Shown piece after piece: positions 22,562-31,331 of a stretch of 64,000 nt of DNA. A model generated the notes under the pieces. The model was not told the DNA's origin. It saw only the letters and a program-made list of their open reading frames with translations, and ran no database searches. How positions within the stretch are numbered: the stretch's first letter is position 1; each line of letters begins with the position of its first letter. Both the position numbers and the translations under genes were made by a program. The DNA comes from Pseudonocardia hierapolitana (GTDB lineage: Bacteria > Actinomycetota > Actinomycetes > Mycobacteriales > Pseudonocardiaceae), in assembly GCF_007994075.1 (NCBI RefSeq), contig NZ_VIWU01000001.1:7316001-7380000 (forward strand), read 5' to 3'.

Positions 22562-23821
22562 ATGACCCGGTGGACGTTGCCGCCCGAAAAAATCCCGAGC
22601 GCGTGGTTCAACGTCGCGCCGCACCTGCCGAAGCCGGTTGATCCGCCGCTGCACCCGGGTACGCGCCAGCCCGTCGGGCCGGACGACCTGGCCCCGCTCT
22701 TCCCGATGGCGCTGATCGAGCAGGAGGTCTCCACCGAGCCGTGGATCGACGTGCCCGGTGAGGTGCTCGACATCCTGCGGCTCTGGCGGCCCACCCCGCT
22801 CGTGCGGGCGGTGCGGCTGGAGCGCGCCCTCGGCACGCCGGCGCGCATCTACTTCAAGGACGAGTCCGTGTCCCCCGCCGGCAGCCACAAGCCCAACACG
22901 GCGGTGGCGCAGGCCTTCTTCAACGCCCAGGAGGGCATCACGCGGCTCTCCACCGAGACCGGCGCAGGGCAGTGGGGCACCGCCCTCGCGTTCGCCTGCG
23001 CGCAGTTCGGCCTCGACCTGCAGGTGTACATGGTGCGGGCCTCGTACGAGCAGAAGCCGTACCGCCGGGTCGCGATGGAGACCTGGGGCGGCTCGGTGGT
23101 CCCCTCACCGGTGGACGACCCGGACCACCCCGGGTCGCTGGGCACGGCGATCTCGGACGCCGTCCGGGACTGCGTCTCGCGCGAGGACACGCACTACGCC
23201 CTCGGCTCCGTCCTCAACCACGTGCTGCTGCACCAGACCGTCATCGGGCTGGAGGCCAGGGAGCAGCTGGAGCTCGCGGGGGAGCGGACGCCGGACGTGG
23301 TGATCGCGCCGTGCGGCGGCGGTTCGAACCTCGGGGGCATCGCCTTTCCGTTCGTACCCCACGCGGCGGTGCGGCTCGTGGCTGTCGAGCCGACGTCGTG
23401 CCCGACGCTGACCCAGGGACGGTTCGACTACGACTTCGGCGACACCGCGGGCCTCACCCCGCTGCTGCGCATGTACACGCTGGGGCACGACTTCATACCG
23501 CCGTCGATCCATGCCGGTGGGCTGCGCTACCACGGTGACTCGCCGCTGGTCTCCGCGCTCGTGCGCGACGGCCGGATGGAGGCCGTCGCGTACCCGCAGG
23601 GGAAGGTGTTCGAGGCGGCCGTGCAGTTCGCCCGGGCCGAGGGCAAGATCGCGGCCCCGGAGGCCGCCCACGCGATCCGGGCCGTGATCGACGAGGCCCT
23701 CGCGGCGAAGGAGGCGGGCGAGGAGCGGGTGATCCTGTTCAACTACTGCGGCCACGGCTTCCTGGACCTGGCGGCGTACGACGACCACCTTCACGGCCGC
23801 CTTCCCGACGAGCAGGGGTGA
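22562..23821 (+). CDS. TrpB2-type tryptophan synthase beta-like PLP enzyme
   Basis: A 419-residue pyridoxal-phosphate enzyme of the TrpB2 branch, distinct from TrpB1, which works with TrpA. PLP binds the lysine of [11 protein letters not shown]; the catalytic glutamate is in [13 protein letters not shown] and the phosphate loop is CGGGSNLGG. TrpB2 proteins make tryptophan from indole and serine, or from O-phosphoserine in some archaea. No other trp gene is nearby, so it may salvage indole or make another beta-substituted amino acid. The ATG at 22562 follows TGGAGGTCGTG. Confidence 0.9.
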   Translation: MTRWTLPPEKIPSAWFNVAPHLPKPVDPPLHPGTRQPVGPDDLAPLFPMALIEQEVSTEPWIDVPGEVLDILRLWRPTPLVRAVRLERALGTPARIYFKDESVSPAGSHKPNTAVAQAFFNAQEGITRLSTETGAGQWGTALAFACAQFGLDLQVYMVRASYEQKPYRRVAMETWGGSVVPSPVDDPDHPGSLGTAISDAVRDCVSREDTHYALGSVLNHVLLHQTVIGLEAREQLELAGERTPDVVIAPCGGGSNLGGIAFPFVPHAAVRLVAVEPTSCPTLTQGRFDYDFGDTAGLTPLLRMYTLGHDFIPPSIHAGGLRYHGDSPLVSALVRDGRMEAVAYPQGKVFEAAVQFARAEGKIAAPEAAHAIRAVIDEALAAKEAGEERVILFNYCGHGFLDLAAYDDHLHGRLPDEQG

Positions 23822-23866
23822 GCCCTGCATGGGGGTGCTCGGCTGCTCTTCGGTACGACGAACGGG

Positions 23867-24292
23867 TCAGCAGCCGCAGGGAGCGGTGAGCGGGTCCGGC
23901 GTGGAGCAGACGATGTCTCCGTCCACCTCCACCGGGAAGCCCTCGCGCGTCCAGTACTCGATACCACCCAGCATCTCCCGCACGACGTAGCCGAGGCGCG
24001 TGAGGGCGAGCGCAGCGCGGGTGGCGCCGTTGCACCCCGGGCCCCAGCAGTACGTGACGACCGGCAGGCCGGGGTCGAGGAGGGCGGCCGCGCGCTCGGG
24101 GATCTCGGGGGTGGGCAGGTGGACGGAGCCGGGGATCCGGCCCTGCACCCACGCGGCGGAGCCGCGCGAGTCGACGAGGACGAACCCGGGATCTCCGCTC
24201 GCGAACGCGGCGTGGACGTCGGCGACGTCGGTCTGGAAGGCCAGGCGGGAGGCGAAGAAGGCGATGGCGTCGGGGCTCACCGAAAGGGTCAT
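23867..24292 (-). CDS. Rhodanese-like sulfurtransferase
   Basis: A 141-residue single rhodanese domain. The active-site loop CNGATR in YCWGPGCNGATRAA gives the catalytic cysteine and the C-X4-R form of the family; FVLVDSRGSAAWVQGRIPGS and LGGIEYWTREGFPVE are further signature parts. The cysteine-rich C terminus (VCSTPDP, APCGC) is unusual. It is divergent from an Lrp/AsnC regulator, and both starts look leaderless, so the regulator may control it. Physiological sulfur donor unknown. Confidence 0.87.
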   Translation of the reverse strand: MTLSVSPDAIAFFASRLAFQTDVADVHAAFASGDPGFVLVDSRGSAAWVQGRIPGSVHLPTPEIPERAAALLDPGLPVVTYCWGPGCNGATRAALALTRLGYVVREMLGGIEYWTREGFPVEVDGDIVCSTPDPLTAPCGC

Positions 24293-24354
24293 GTGCGCGA
24301 CGCTAGGAGCGCGTCGTCACTGCTGGAAGGTGGAATGCCCGGTAGTTTCGGCAT
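24293..24354. promoter_or_regulatory. Divergent promoter region, rhodanese / Lrp regulator
   Basis: The 62 bases hold two oppositely directed leaderless promoters: TAGTTT (24343-24348) 6 bases before the Lrp-type GTG, and on the minus strand TAGCGT (24300-24305) 7 bases before the rhodanese ATG. A short inverted repeat, ATGCC-N10-GGCAT (24334-24353), overlaps the Lrp -10 box and could be its autoregulatory operator. Confidence 0.5.
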
Positions 24355-24852
24355 GTGGCCGTGGATTCCCTGGACGATCTGGACTGGCGCCTGTTGGAAG
24401 CACTGCAGCGCGACGGGCGGGCCAGCTACGCCGACCTGGGGCGGCTGGTCGGCCTCTCGCCCAGCGCCGTCACCGAGCGGGTACGCCGGCTCGAGGAGAG
24501 CGGCGTGATCACCGGCTACCGCTGCGAGGTCGACGCGGAGAAGCTGGGCCTGCCGATCATGGCGCTGGTCCGCCTGCGCTACCCGCACGGGAACTACAAG
24601 CCGTTCCGGGACCTGCTCGCCACGACGCCCGAGGTCACCGAGGCCCACCACGTCACCGGCGAGGACTGCTTCGTGCTCAGCGTGCGGGCCCGCTCCATGC
24701 GCCACCTGGAGCAGGTGACGGGCCGCATCGCCGGCCTGGGCCAGGTGACGACGAGCGTGGTCTACAGCACCCCGCTCCCGAGGCGGTCGGCGGTGACGAG
24801 CGCGGTCGGCGCGAGCGCGGCGGCCGCGAACGTGAGCCGCCGCCGCACCTGA
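24355..24852 (+). CDS. Lrp/AsnC-family transcription regulator
   Basis: A 165-residue regulator with an N-terminal winged helix-turn-helix (residues 8-55, LDWRLLEALQRDGRASYADLG then LSPSAVTERVRRLEE) and a C-terminal ligand-binding RAM domain (VTEAHHVTGEDCFVLSVRA). Family members sense amino acids and often regulate a divergent gene, here the rhodanese. The GTG start lies 6 bases from a TAGTTT box. The last 25 residues are alanine- and serine-rich and outside the domain. Confidence 0.9.
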   Translation: MAVDSLDDLDWRLLEALQRDGRASYADLGRLVGLSPSAVTERVRRLEESGVITGYRCEVDAEKLGLPIMALVRLRYPHGNYKPFRDLLATTPEVTEAHHVTGEDCFVLSVRARSMRHLEQVTGRIAGLGQVTTSVVYSTPLPRRSAVTSAVGASAAAANVSRRRT

Positions 24853-24867
24853 GCGGCCCCATTTCCG

Positions 24868-25281
24868 CTAGAGGGCGGGGAGGGCGTTCAGGAACGTGCC
24901 CGGGCCCAGCGTCGTCGCGCCCGCGTCGCGCACCTGCTCGCGGAGCGCGCGGTCGGCCGTCACCACCAGGACCTGGGCTTCCGCGACCAGGTCGGCGGCG
25001 AGAGCCGCGATCGCCGTGTCGCCGTCCGCCTCGGCGCGCACGACGGCGAGGCGGGGGTGCGTGGGCAGGTCCTCGACGCCGGCGGCGGCACCTTCCAGAA
25101 CCAGGTGCAGCTGCAGATCGGCCCCGGGGTGTCCGAGGCCGTCGGCGAGCCGGGCCGGGTCGACGGTGAGCGCCGCGGCGAGCCGGCCGGCCAGCCGCCG
25201 GGCCGCGCCCGGCCGGTCCCGCCACCAGCCATCGGGCCGCGAGCCGACGACGTTGGCGCCGTCGACGATCACGTGGAGCAC
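24868..25281 (-). CDS. NYN (PIN-like) domain protein
   Basis: A 137-residue protein of the NYN/PIN-like nuclease fold. The first strand reads HVIVDGANVVGSRPDGWWRDR with the conserved aspartate and asparagine; further acidic positions appear in EADGDTAIAALA and VTADRALREQV. These residues would form the metal site of an RNase, but activity is inferred from fold only. It lies 6 bases downstream of pgl on the same strand, so it may be the last gene of the pentose phosphate operon. Confidence 0.75.
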   Translation of the reverse strand: MLHVIVDGANVVGSRPDGWWRDRPGAARRLAGRLAAALTVDPARLADGLGHPGADLQLHLVLEGAAAGVEDLPTHPRLAVVRAEADGDTAIAALAADLVAEAQVLVVTADRALREQVRDAGATTLGPGTFLNALPAL

Positions 25282-25287
25282 CAGCGA

Positions 25288-26067
25288 CTAGCCGATGGGT
25301 GGCACGAGGTCGCGCGGGAGCTTGGCCGCCGCGGTGCGGTCGAGCAGCCAGCGGGTGCGCCGCCTGCCCTGCGCCCCGGCCACCGGGATCGCGACCTCGC
25401 CGGCCCCGCCGAGGGCCATCGCGACGGCCGCGGCCTTCGACTCGCCGGTCGTCATGATCCAGACCTCGGCGGCGCGGCGGATCGCCGGCAGCGTGAGGGA
25501 CACCCGCGTGGGCGGCGGCTTCGGGCAGCCGTGCACGGCCACGACCGTGCGCTCGGTCTCGTAGACGGCGGGGGAGTGCGGGAACACCGAGGCGGTGTGG
25601 CCCTCGCCGCCCATGCCGAGCATGAGCACGTCGAACGACGGCACCGGCCCGTGGTCCTCCGGTCGCGCGGCCTGCCGGAGGACCTCCGCGTACGCCTCGG
25701 CCGCGGCCTCGGCGCCCCCAGGGCCGGTGCCGGTGTCGGCGCCCATCGGGAACACCTTCGCCGGGTCCACGGGGACGTGGTCGAGCAGCGCCTCCCGGGC
25801 CTGCTTCTCGTTGCGCTCCGGGTCGTCGGGCGGCACGAACCGCTCGTCGCCCCAGTAGAACTCGACTTTGCCCCAGTCGACGGCGTCGCGGGCGACGGAG
25901 GCGCGCAGCTGCTCCAGCACCCCGATGCCGGTGCCGCCCCCGGTGAGCACGATCTTCGGCGTGGTGCCGGACGCCTGCAGGTCGACGAGCTTGGTGACCA
26001 GCCGGGCCGCCACCGCTGCGGCGAGCACGTCCGGATTCGCGTGGACCGCGATGTCGGGGGCCGGCAT
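25288..26067 (-). CDS. pgl: 6-phosphogluconolactonase
   Basis: A 259-residue enzyme (DevB/Pgl type) that hydrolyses 6-phosphogluconolactone in the oxidative pentose phosphate pathway. It has IVLTGGGTGIGVLEQL, the family segment VEFYWGDERFVPPDDPERN, FDVLMLGMGGEGHTASVFP with the active-site histidine, and ALGGAGEVAIP near the end. The ATG overlaps the opcA stop codon. It belongs to the tkt-tal-pgi-like-zwf-opcA-pgl gene string. Confidence 0.96.
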   Translation of the reverse strand: MPAPDIAVHANPDVLAAAVAARLVTKLVDLQASGTTPKIVLTGGGTGIGVLEQLRASVARDAVDWGKVEFYWGDERFVPPDDPERNEKQAREALLDHVPVDPAKVFPMGADTGTGPGGAEAAAEAYAEVLRQAARPEDHGPVPSFDVLMLGMGGEGHTASVFPHSPAVYETERTVVAVHGCPKPPPTRVSLTLPAIRRAAEVWIMTTGESKAAAVAMALGGAGEVAIPVAGAQGRRRTRWLLDRTAAAKLPRDLVPPIG

Positions 26068-27029
26068 CACGCGCCCGCCAGCGTCGGCACCTTCACCGGC
26101 GTGCGACCGCGCGCGACGCGGCCGACGCCGGCGAGCGCGTCGCCGTAGATCTCGTCGGCGTCGAGCCTGCGCAGCTCCTCGGCGAGGCAGTCGCGCACCT
26201 CCCTGCGGGCGAGCGCGACCAGCCGGTCCGGCTGCCCCGGCTGGCGCAGGGTGCCCACCTTCCCGTCCGGTCGGATGAGCTCGACGGGCCCGGAGCGGCG
26301 CTCCAGCCGCACCGACACCACCCCGGGACCGGACGCCGCCGGCGAACGCTTGACCTTGGAGTCCAGCCGCACCGCGAGCCAGCCCGCGAGCAGCTCCGTG
26401 GACGGGGAGACGGCTTCGCCTGCCACGACCACGTTGGTGACCGGCTCGAACGGCGGGGCGTCGAGCGCGGTGGCGAGCAGTGCGCGCCACGGCGTGAGGC
26501 GGGTCCAGGTGAGGTCGGTGTCGCCGTCGACGTAGTTGGCCCGGCGCTGCTCGAACGCCTTCATCGGGTTCCTCGCCGACAGCGCGTCGGTGATGCGGCG
26601 CGTCGCCAGCTTGCCCACCGGGTCCTCCGAGGGGATGGCCGGAGCCTCCTCCGGCCACCACGCCACGACGGGCGCGTCCGGCAGCAGCAGCGGCATCACC
26701 ATGCCGGCGCCCGCCTCGTCCGCGGCGAGCGGGCCGTAGCCGCGCAGCACGACGACCTCGCTGGCACCGGCGTCGCCGCCGACGCGGATCTGGGCGTCCA
26801 GCCGCGGCGCCGCCTTCCGCTGCCCGCGTGCCAGCACGATGATCCGGCACGGGTGCTCGTGGCTGGCGGAGTTGGCGGCGGCGATCGAGTCCTCGATCCC
26901 GGCACCGTCCTCGGTGACGATCACCAGCGTGAGCACGCGGCCCATCGTCAGCGCGCCGCCGCTGGCCCGCATCTCGACCAGCTTGCGGTTGACGGCCGAC
27001 GTGTTGCTCGAGGGAAGATCGACGATCAT
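26067..27029 (-). CDS. opcA: Glucose-6-phosphate dehydrogenase assembly protein OpcA
   Basis: A 320-residue protein required for assembly or allosteric activation of glucose-6-phosphate dehydrogenase in cyanobacteria and actinobacteria. Family segments are GRVLTLVIVTED, SHEHPCRIIVLARG, MPLLLPDAPVVAWWPEEAP and DLTWTRLTPWRALLA. It lies between zwf and pgl, as in other actinobacteria, with 27 bases after zwf and an ATGA overlap into pgl, so it is made together with its partner enzyme. Confidence 0.95.
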   Translation of the reverse strand: MIVDLPSSNTSAVNRKLVEMRASGGALTMGRVLTLVIVTEDGAGIEDSIAAANSASHEHPCRIIVLARGQRKAAPRLDAQIRVGGDAGASEVVVLRGYGPLAADEAGAGMVMPLLLPDAPVVAWWPEEAPAIPSEDPVGKLATRRITDALSARNPMKAFEQRRANYVDGDTDLTWTRLTPWRALLATALDAPPFEPVTNVVVAGEAVSPSTELLAGWLAVRLDSKVKRSPAASGPGVVSVRLERRSGPVELIRPDGKVGTLRQPGQPDRLVALARREVRDCLAEELRRLDADEIYGDALAGVGRVARGRTPVKVPTLAGA

Positions 27030-27056
27030 GGCCGTGTTCTCCTCACTGCATCCTCC

Positions 27057-28607
27057 TCACGGCCGGCGCCACTTGCGGCCGGTTCGGTCGAGCATCGCGT
27101 TGGCCGGGTCCGGCCCCCAGCTCCCCGCCGGGTAGGGGGCGGGACCCTTCTCCTGCTGCGCCCAGTGCTCGATCACCGGGTCGAGGATCTGCCAGGAGCG
27201 CTCGACCTCGGCGTTCACCGGGAACAGTGACGGCTCGCCGAGCAGCACGTCGAGGATGAGCCGCTCGTACGCCTCGGGGGAGGCCTCGGTGAACGCAGAG
27301 CCGTAGCCGAAGTCCATGGACACGTCCCGGACCTCCATCTGGCTGCCCGGCACCTTCGAGCCGAACCGCAGGGTCACGCCCTCGTCCGGCTGCACGCGGA
27401 TGACGAGCGCGTTCTGACCGAGCTCCTCGGTCATCGTGGCGTCGAACGGCAGGTGCGGGGCCCGCTTGAAGATCACCGCGATCTCGGTGACGCGCCGGCC
27501 CAGGCGCTTGCCGGTGCGCAGGTAGAACGGCACCCCCGCCCAGCGCCGGGTGTCGACCTCGCAGGTGATGGCCGCGAACGTCTCGGTGCGCGAGTTGGGG
27601 TCGAACCCCTCCTCCTCGGTGAGGCCGCGGACGAGCTCGCCGCCCTGCCAGCCGCCGGTGTACTGCCCGCGCGCGGTGGTCTCGCCGAGCGGCCCGACGA
27701 GCTTCGTCGCATTGAGGATCTTGATCTTCTCGATGCGCAGCTCGTCGGAGGAGAACGAGACCGGCTCCTCCATCGCGGTGAACGCGAGCAGTTGCAGCAG
27801 GTGGTTCTGGATGACGTCGCGGGCGGCGCCGATGCCGTCGTAGTAGCCGGCGCGCCCGCCCAGGCCGATGTCCTCGGCCATCGTGATCTGCACGCTGTCG
27901 ACGTAGTTGCTGTTCCAGATCGGCTCGAACAGCTGGTTGGCGAACCGCAGCGCCAGGATGTTCTGCACCGTCTCCTTGCCGAGGTAGTGATCGATCCGGA
28001 AGACCGAGTCCTCGGGGAAGACGTCGTTGACGATCTCGTTGAGCTCGATGGCCGAGCGCAGGTCGTGCCCGAACGGCTTCTCGATGACCACCCGGCGCCA
28101 GCCATCGCCGTCCTGCCTCGCCAGGCCGGACCGGGCGAGCTGCTTGAGCACCACCGGGAACGCGCCGGGCGGGATGGACAGGTAGAACGCGTGGTTGCCT
28201 GCCGTGCCGCGCTCCCGGTCGAGCGCCTGGACGGTCTGCTCGAGCCGGTCGAACGCGTCGTCGTCGTCGAAGGTGCCGGACACGAACCGGAAGCCCTCGG
28301 CGAGCCGGTCCCACACGTGCTGGCGGAACGGGGTGCGGGCGTGTTCCTTCACCGCGTTGTAGACGACCTGACCGAAGTCCTGGTCGGCCCAGTCGCGGCG
28401 GGCGAAACCGGTGAGGGCGAAGCCCGGCGGGAGCAGGCCGCGGTTCGCGAGGTCGTAGATGGCGGGCATGAGCTTCTTGCGCGACAGGTCGCCGGTGACC
28501 CCGAAGATGACCAGGCTGCACGGTCCCGCGATCCGCGGGAGGCGCTTGTCCCGCGGATCGCGCAGCGGGTTGGTCCACCCCGCGGCCGCGGACGTGGCGG
28601 TGCTCAT
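27057..28607 (-). CDS. zwf: Glucose-6-phosphate 1-dehydrogenase
   Basis: A 516-residue enzyme that oxidises glucose 6-phosphate to the lactone with NADP, the entry to the oxidative pentose phosphate pathway. Visible parts are the nucleotide loop VIFGVTGDLSRKKLMPA, VIEKPFGHDL, and the active-site signature RIDHYLGKE with the catalytic histidine. The ATG at 28607 is chosen because GAGGAGTGAG lies directly upstream; a farther ATG at 28655 has no such site. Confidence 0.97.
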   Translation of the reverse strand: MSTATSAAAGWTNPLRDPRDKRLPRIAGPCSLVIFGVTGDLSRKKLMPAIYDLANRGLLPPGFALTGFARRDWADQDFGQVVYNAVKEHARTPFRQHVWDRLAEGFRFVSGTFDDDDAFDRLEQTVQALDRERGTAGNHAFYLSIPPGAFPVVLKQLARSGLARQDGDGWRRVVIEKPFGHDLRSAIELNEIVNDVFPEDSVFRIDHYLGKETVQNILALRFANQLFEPIWNSNYVDSVQITMAEDIGLGGRAGYYDGIGAARDVIQNHLLQLLAFTAMEEPVSFSSDELRIEKIKILNATKLVGPLGETTARGQYTGGWQGGELVRGLTEEEGFDPNSRTETFAAITCEVDTRRWAGVPFYLRTGKRLGRRVTEIAVIFKRAPHLPFDATMTEELGQNALVIRVQPDEGVTLRFGSKVPGSQMEVRDVSMDFGYGSAFTEASPEAYERLILDVLLGEPSLFPVNAEVERSWQILDPVIEHWAQQEKGPAPYPAGSWGPDPANAMLDRTGRKWRRP

Positions 28608-28665
28608 CTCACTCCTCGGTGGACTGTGGTCGAGAACTCGGGTTGCGGGGATCATCCCAGGTCTC

Positions 28666-30168
28666 CTACAGCTGCTGCACGGCGCGCGCCAGGGTGACCA
28701 GGCCGGCCACCCGGTCGGTGAAGTGCAGCCGCAGTACGGGGCGGCCGCGGGCGGTGAGCGCGGCGGCGTCGGCCTCCGCGAGCCCCTGCTGAACGGCGTC
28801 GAGTGCGGCGGCGGCCTCCGGGCGCAGGCCTGGGTCGTCGGGGTCGGCGGTGATCTGGCAGACGCGGGTGTCGGGCGGGCCGCCCTTGGCGTGCTGGCCG
28901 CTGCCGGCCAGGCAGCGCGGCGCCCACCCGAACGTCGTGGGGAGGCCGGTGCGGCGGGTCAGCTCGGCGCGCAGGACGGCGGCGGAGGCGTCCTCGATGC
29001 GGTCGAGGTAGGCGTGCACCGCGAGGTGGCGGGCCCCGTCGCCCGCCAGGGCGCGCAGCGCGTCGGCGACGGTGGTGGTGCCCGCAGGCAGCCAGTCACC
29101 GGCGTGGACGTCGACGCCCGCTTCGCTGAACACCGGTCCGCCGTCGGCGCCGGCAGCGGGTTCGGCGAGCGCGTCGGGCCGGTCGGTGGGGTCGACGCCG
29201 AGCACGTGCGCCGCCGCCGCGACGGCGTGTTGCCAGGTGGCCATCTGCTCGGCCACCGATCCGCGGGTGGCGAACGCCGCTCCGGGCACGTCCCCCAACC
29301 CGACGGCGGGCAGCGTGCCCCATTCCGGGGCATCCGGGCCCTCCACCACCACCGGCAGCGGGCCCTGGCAGTCCTTGCCGAGACCGCCGGCCACGAGCTG
29401 CGCCGCCCACTCGGCGAGTGCGGGCGCGTCCGGCGCGGCGAGCGCGACCGCGGTGGCGGAGGCGAGCAACGCACCGAGGCCCAGCGCGTCGCCGCCGGCG
29501 GTGTCGAGTTCGGCCCGGATCTCGCCCGCCTCGGCGAGCACCGCTCCGGCGTCGACGCCGGCGAGTCCGGCGGGCACGAGCGCGAACGCGGTGAACGCGG
29601 CCCAGGGGCCGTCGACGTCGTCGGGTCCGAGCACCACGACTGTGCCGTCGGTGATGGTGCCGTCGGGGCTCGCGGCCGCCGGCAGCAGCGGCCCGTCCGG
29701 CGGCGTCACGACGACGGTGTGCGCGCCGGGGTCCAGGCCTTCGGCCCGGAAGGCGGCGTGCACCGTGTCCCGCAGCAGCCGCACCGGTTCCGGGTCCTCC
29801 CCGGGCGGTACCGACAGGACGAGCACCGTGGCGGCGAGCTCCCCGGCGAGGGCGTCCGCGACCTGCGGGGGATCGGTGGTGTCCAGGACGACGAGCCGCG
29901 GATCCGACCCGGTCAGCGCCTCGGCGGCGACTCCGGCGCCGCCTGTGGCGGCGAGCAGCACGCGGACCTGGCCTGCCACCCGGCGTTGCTCGGCCAGCGC
30001 CGCGATCTCGCCGACCAGCGGCCGCGCAGCGCGGACCGCGCCCGTCCACCCGGGCCGGGTGACCCGCGGCCACAGGGCCGTGTCGCCGTCCGCGATGCGG
30101 GCGGCGACTCCGTCCTCGACGAGGCGCGCGAGCATCTCCGCCTCGGATGGCACCGGTCGCGCGGTCAC
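28666..30168 (-). CDS. Glucose-6-phosphate isomerase-like protein, active site degenerate
   Basis: A 500-residue protein related to the isomerase half of TalB-Pgi-type enzymes. It keeps the order of that family: LVVLDTTDP, LAEWAAQLVAGGLGKDCQGPLPVV, the DVPGAAFATRG to HVLGVDPTDRPDAL region, and WAPRCLAGSGQHAKGGPPDT. The usual phosphate-binding GMGGSSLAPEV segment reads instead ATGGAGVAAEAL, so the paired serines are missing, and LHSTGQLHKGGP is only partly kept. It may be catalytically weak or structural. The GTG at 30168 lies 28 bases after tal and has AGGGAG upstream; other starts are possible. Confidence 0.72.
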   Translation of the reverse strand: MTARPVPSEAEMLARLVEDGVAARIADGDTALWPRVTRPGWTGAVRAARPLVGEIAALAEQRRVAGQVRVLLAATGGAGVAAEALTGSDPRLVVLDTTDPPQVADALAGELAATVLVLSVPPGEDPEPVRLLRDTVHAAFRAEGLDPGAHTVVVTPPDGPLLPAAASPDGTITDGTVVVLGPDDVDGPWAAFTAFALVPAGLAGVDAGAVLAEAGEIRAELDTAGGDALGLGALLASATAVALAAPDAPALAEWAAQLVAGGLGKDCQGPLPVVVEGPDAPEWGTLPAVGLGDVPGAAFATRGSVAEQMATWQHAVAAAAHVLGVDPTDRPDALAEPAAGADGGPVFSEAGVDVHAGDWLPAGTTTVADALRALAGDGARHLAVHAYLDRIEDASAAVLRAELTRRTGLPTTFGWAPRCLAGSGQHAKGGPPDTRVCQITADPDDPGLRPEAAAALDAVQQGLAEADAAALTARGRPVLRLHFTDRVAGLVTLARAVQQL

Positions 30169-30196
30169 CGCGGGCGCTCCCTCCGGATCGCTGCTG

Positions 30197-31306
30197 CTAG
30201 CGGGCCTGCTGCAGCTGCCCGGTGACGGTGTCGCCGAGCTCGGTCCAGGACTTCTCGAACTTGTCGACGCCCTCGTCCTCCAGCACCCGGAACACGTCGG
30301 GCAGGTCGACGCCGACCCGCTCCAGCGCGTCGAACACCTGCTGCGCCTCGGCGGCGGTGCCGGTGACACGGTCGCCGTGCACCTCGCCGTGGTCGGCGAA
30401 GGCCAGCAGCGACTTCTCCGGCATGGTGTTGACGGTGTCGGCGACGACGAGCTCGGTGATGTAGAGGGTGTCGGGGTAGTCCGGGTTCTTCACGCCGGTG
30501 GACGCCCACAGCGGACGCTGGGGCCGGGCGCCCTTCGCCTCGAGGGCCTTCCACCGCTCGGAGGTGAAGACCTCCTGGAAGGCGGCGTAGGCCAGCCGGG
30601 AGTTGGCGACGGCGGCCTTGCCGCGCAGGGAGAGGGCCTCGTCGGAGCCGATCGCCTCCAGCCGCTTGTCGATCTCGGTGTCGACGCGGGAGACGAAGAA
30701 GCTCGCCACGGAGGCGATGCCCGCGAGCGGGTGCCCGTTGGCCGCGGCCTGATCGAGGCCGTCGAGGTAGGCGTCCATCACGGCGCGGTAGCGCTCGACG
30801 GAGAAGATGAGCGTGACGTTCACGCTGACGCCCTCGGCGATCGCGCGCGTGATCGCGGGCAGGCCCTGCTCGGTGGCCGGGATCTTGACGAGCAGGTTGG
30901 GCCGGTCGACGGCCTTCCACAGGTCGAGGGCCTGGGCCACGGTGGCCTCGGTGTCGCGGGCGAGGCCGGGGTCGACCTCCAGCGAGACGCGCCCGTCGAC
31001 GCCGTTCGTGGTCTCCCACGTGCCGCTGAAGACGTCGCAGGCCTGCTGGACGTCGGACACGGTGATCTCGCGGACCGCATCCTCGACCGACGCCCCGCGC
31101 CCGGCGAGCTCGCGGATCTGCGCGTCGTAGGCCTCGCCCTTGGACAGCGCGGAGGCGAAGATCGTGGGGTTGGTGGTGACCCCGACGACGTGCTTGTCGG
31201 TGATCAGCTCCTGGAGGCTGCCGCTGCTCAGGCGCTCACGGGACAGGTCGTCCAGCCAGATGGACACCCCGGCCCCGGCCAGCTGCCCGAGTCGATCGTT
31301 GCTCAT
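30197..31306 (-). CDS. tal: Transaldolase
   Basis: A 369-residue class I aldolase that moves a dihydroxyacetone unit in the non-oxidative pentose phosphate pathway. Key parts are [13 protein letters not shown], the signature [14 protein letters not shown], the Schiff-base lysine in [16 protein letters not shown], and [14 protein letters not shown]. The ATG at 31306 follows GGAGTGAACAGACC. It sits 25 bases after tkt and is the second gene of the operon. Confidence 0.97.
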   Translation of the reverse strand: MSNDRLGQLAGAGVSIWLDDLSRERLSSGSLQELITDKHVVGVTTNPTIFASALSKGEAYDAQIRELAGRGASVEDAVREITVSDVQQACDVFSGTWETTNGVDGRVSLEVDPGLARDTEATVAQALDLWKAVDRPNLLVKIPATEQGLPAITRAIAEGVSVNVTLIFSVERYRAVMDAYLDGLDQAAANGHPLAGIASVASFFVSRVDTEIDKRLEAIGSDEALSLRGKAAVANSRLAYAAFQEVFTSERWKALEAKGARPQRPLWASTGVKNPDYPDTLYITELVVADTVNTMPEKSLLAFADHGEVHGDRVTGTAAEAQQVFDALERVGVDLPDVFRVLEDEGVDKFEKSWTELGDTVTGQLQQAR

Positions 31307-31331
31307 GGTCTGTTCACTCCTCCGAAACAGC

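Noticed and set aside
25057..26148. Long plus-strand frame opposite pgl
   Set aside because: Antisense shadow of the pentose phosphate operon; composition is rich in Arg, Gly and Ala with no motif. Similar shadows oppose zwf, tkt, whiA and mptB.
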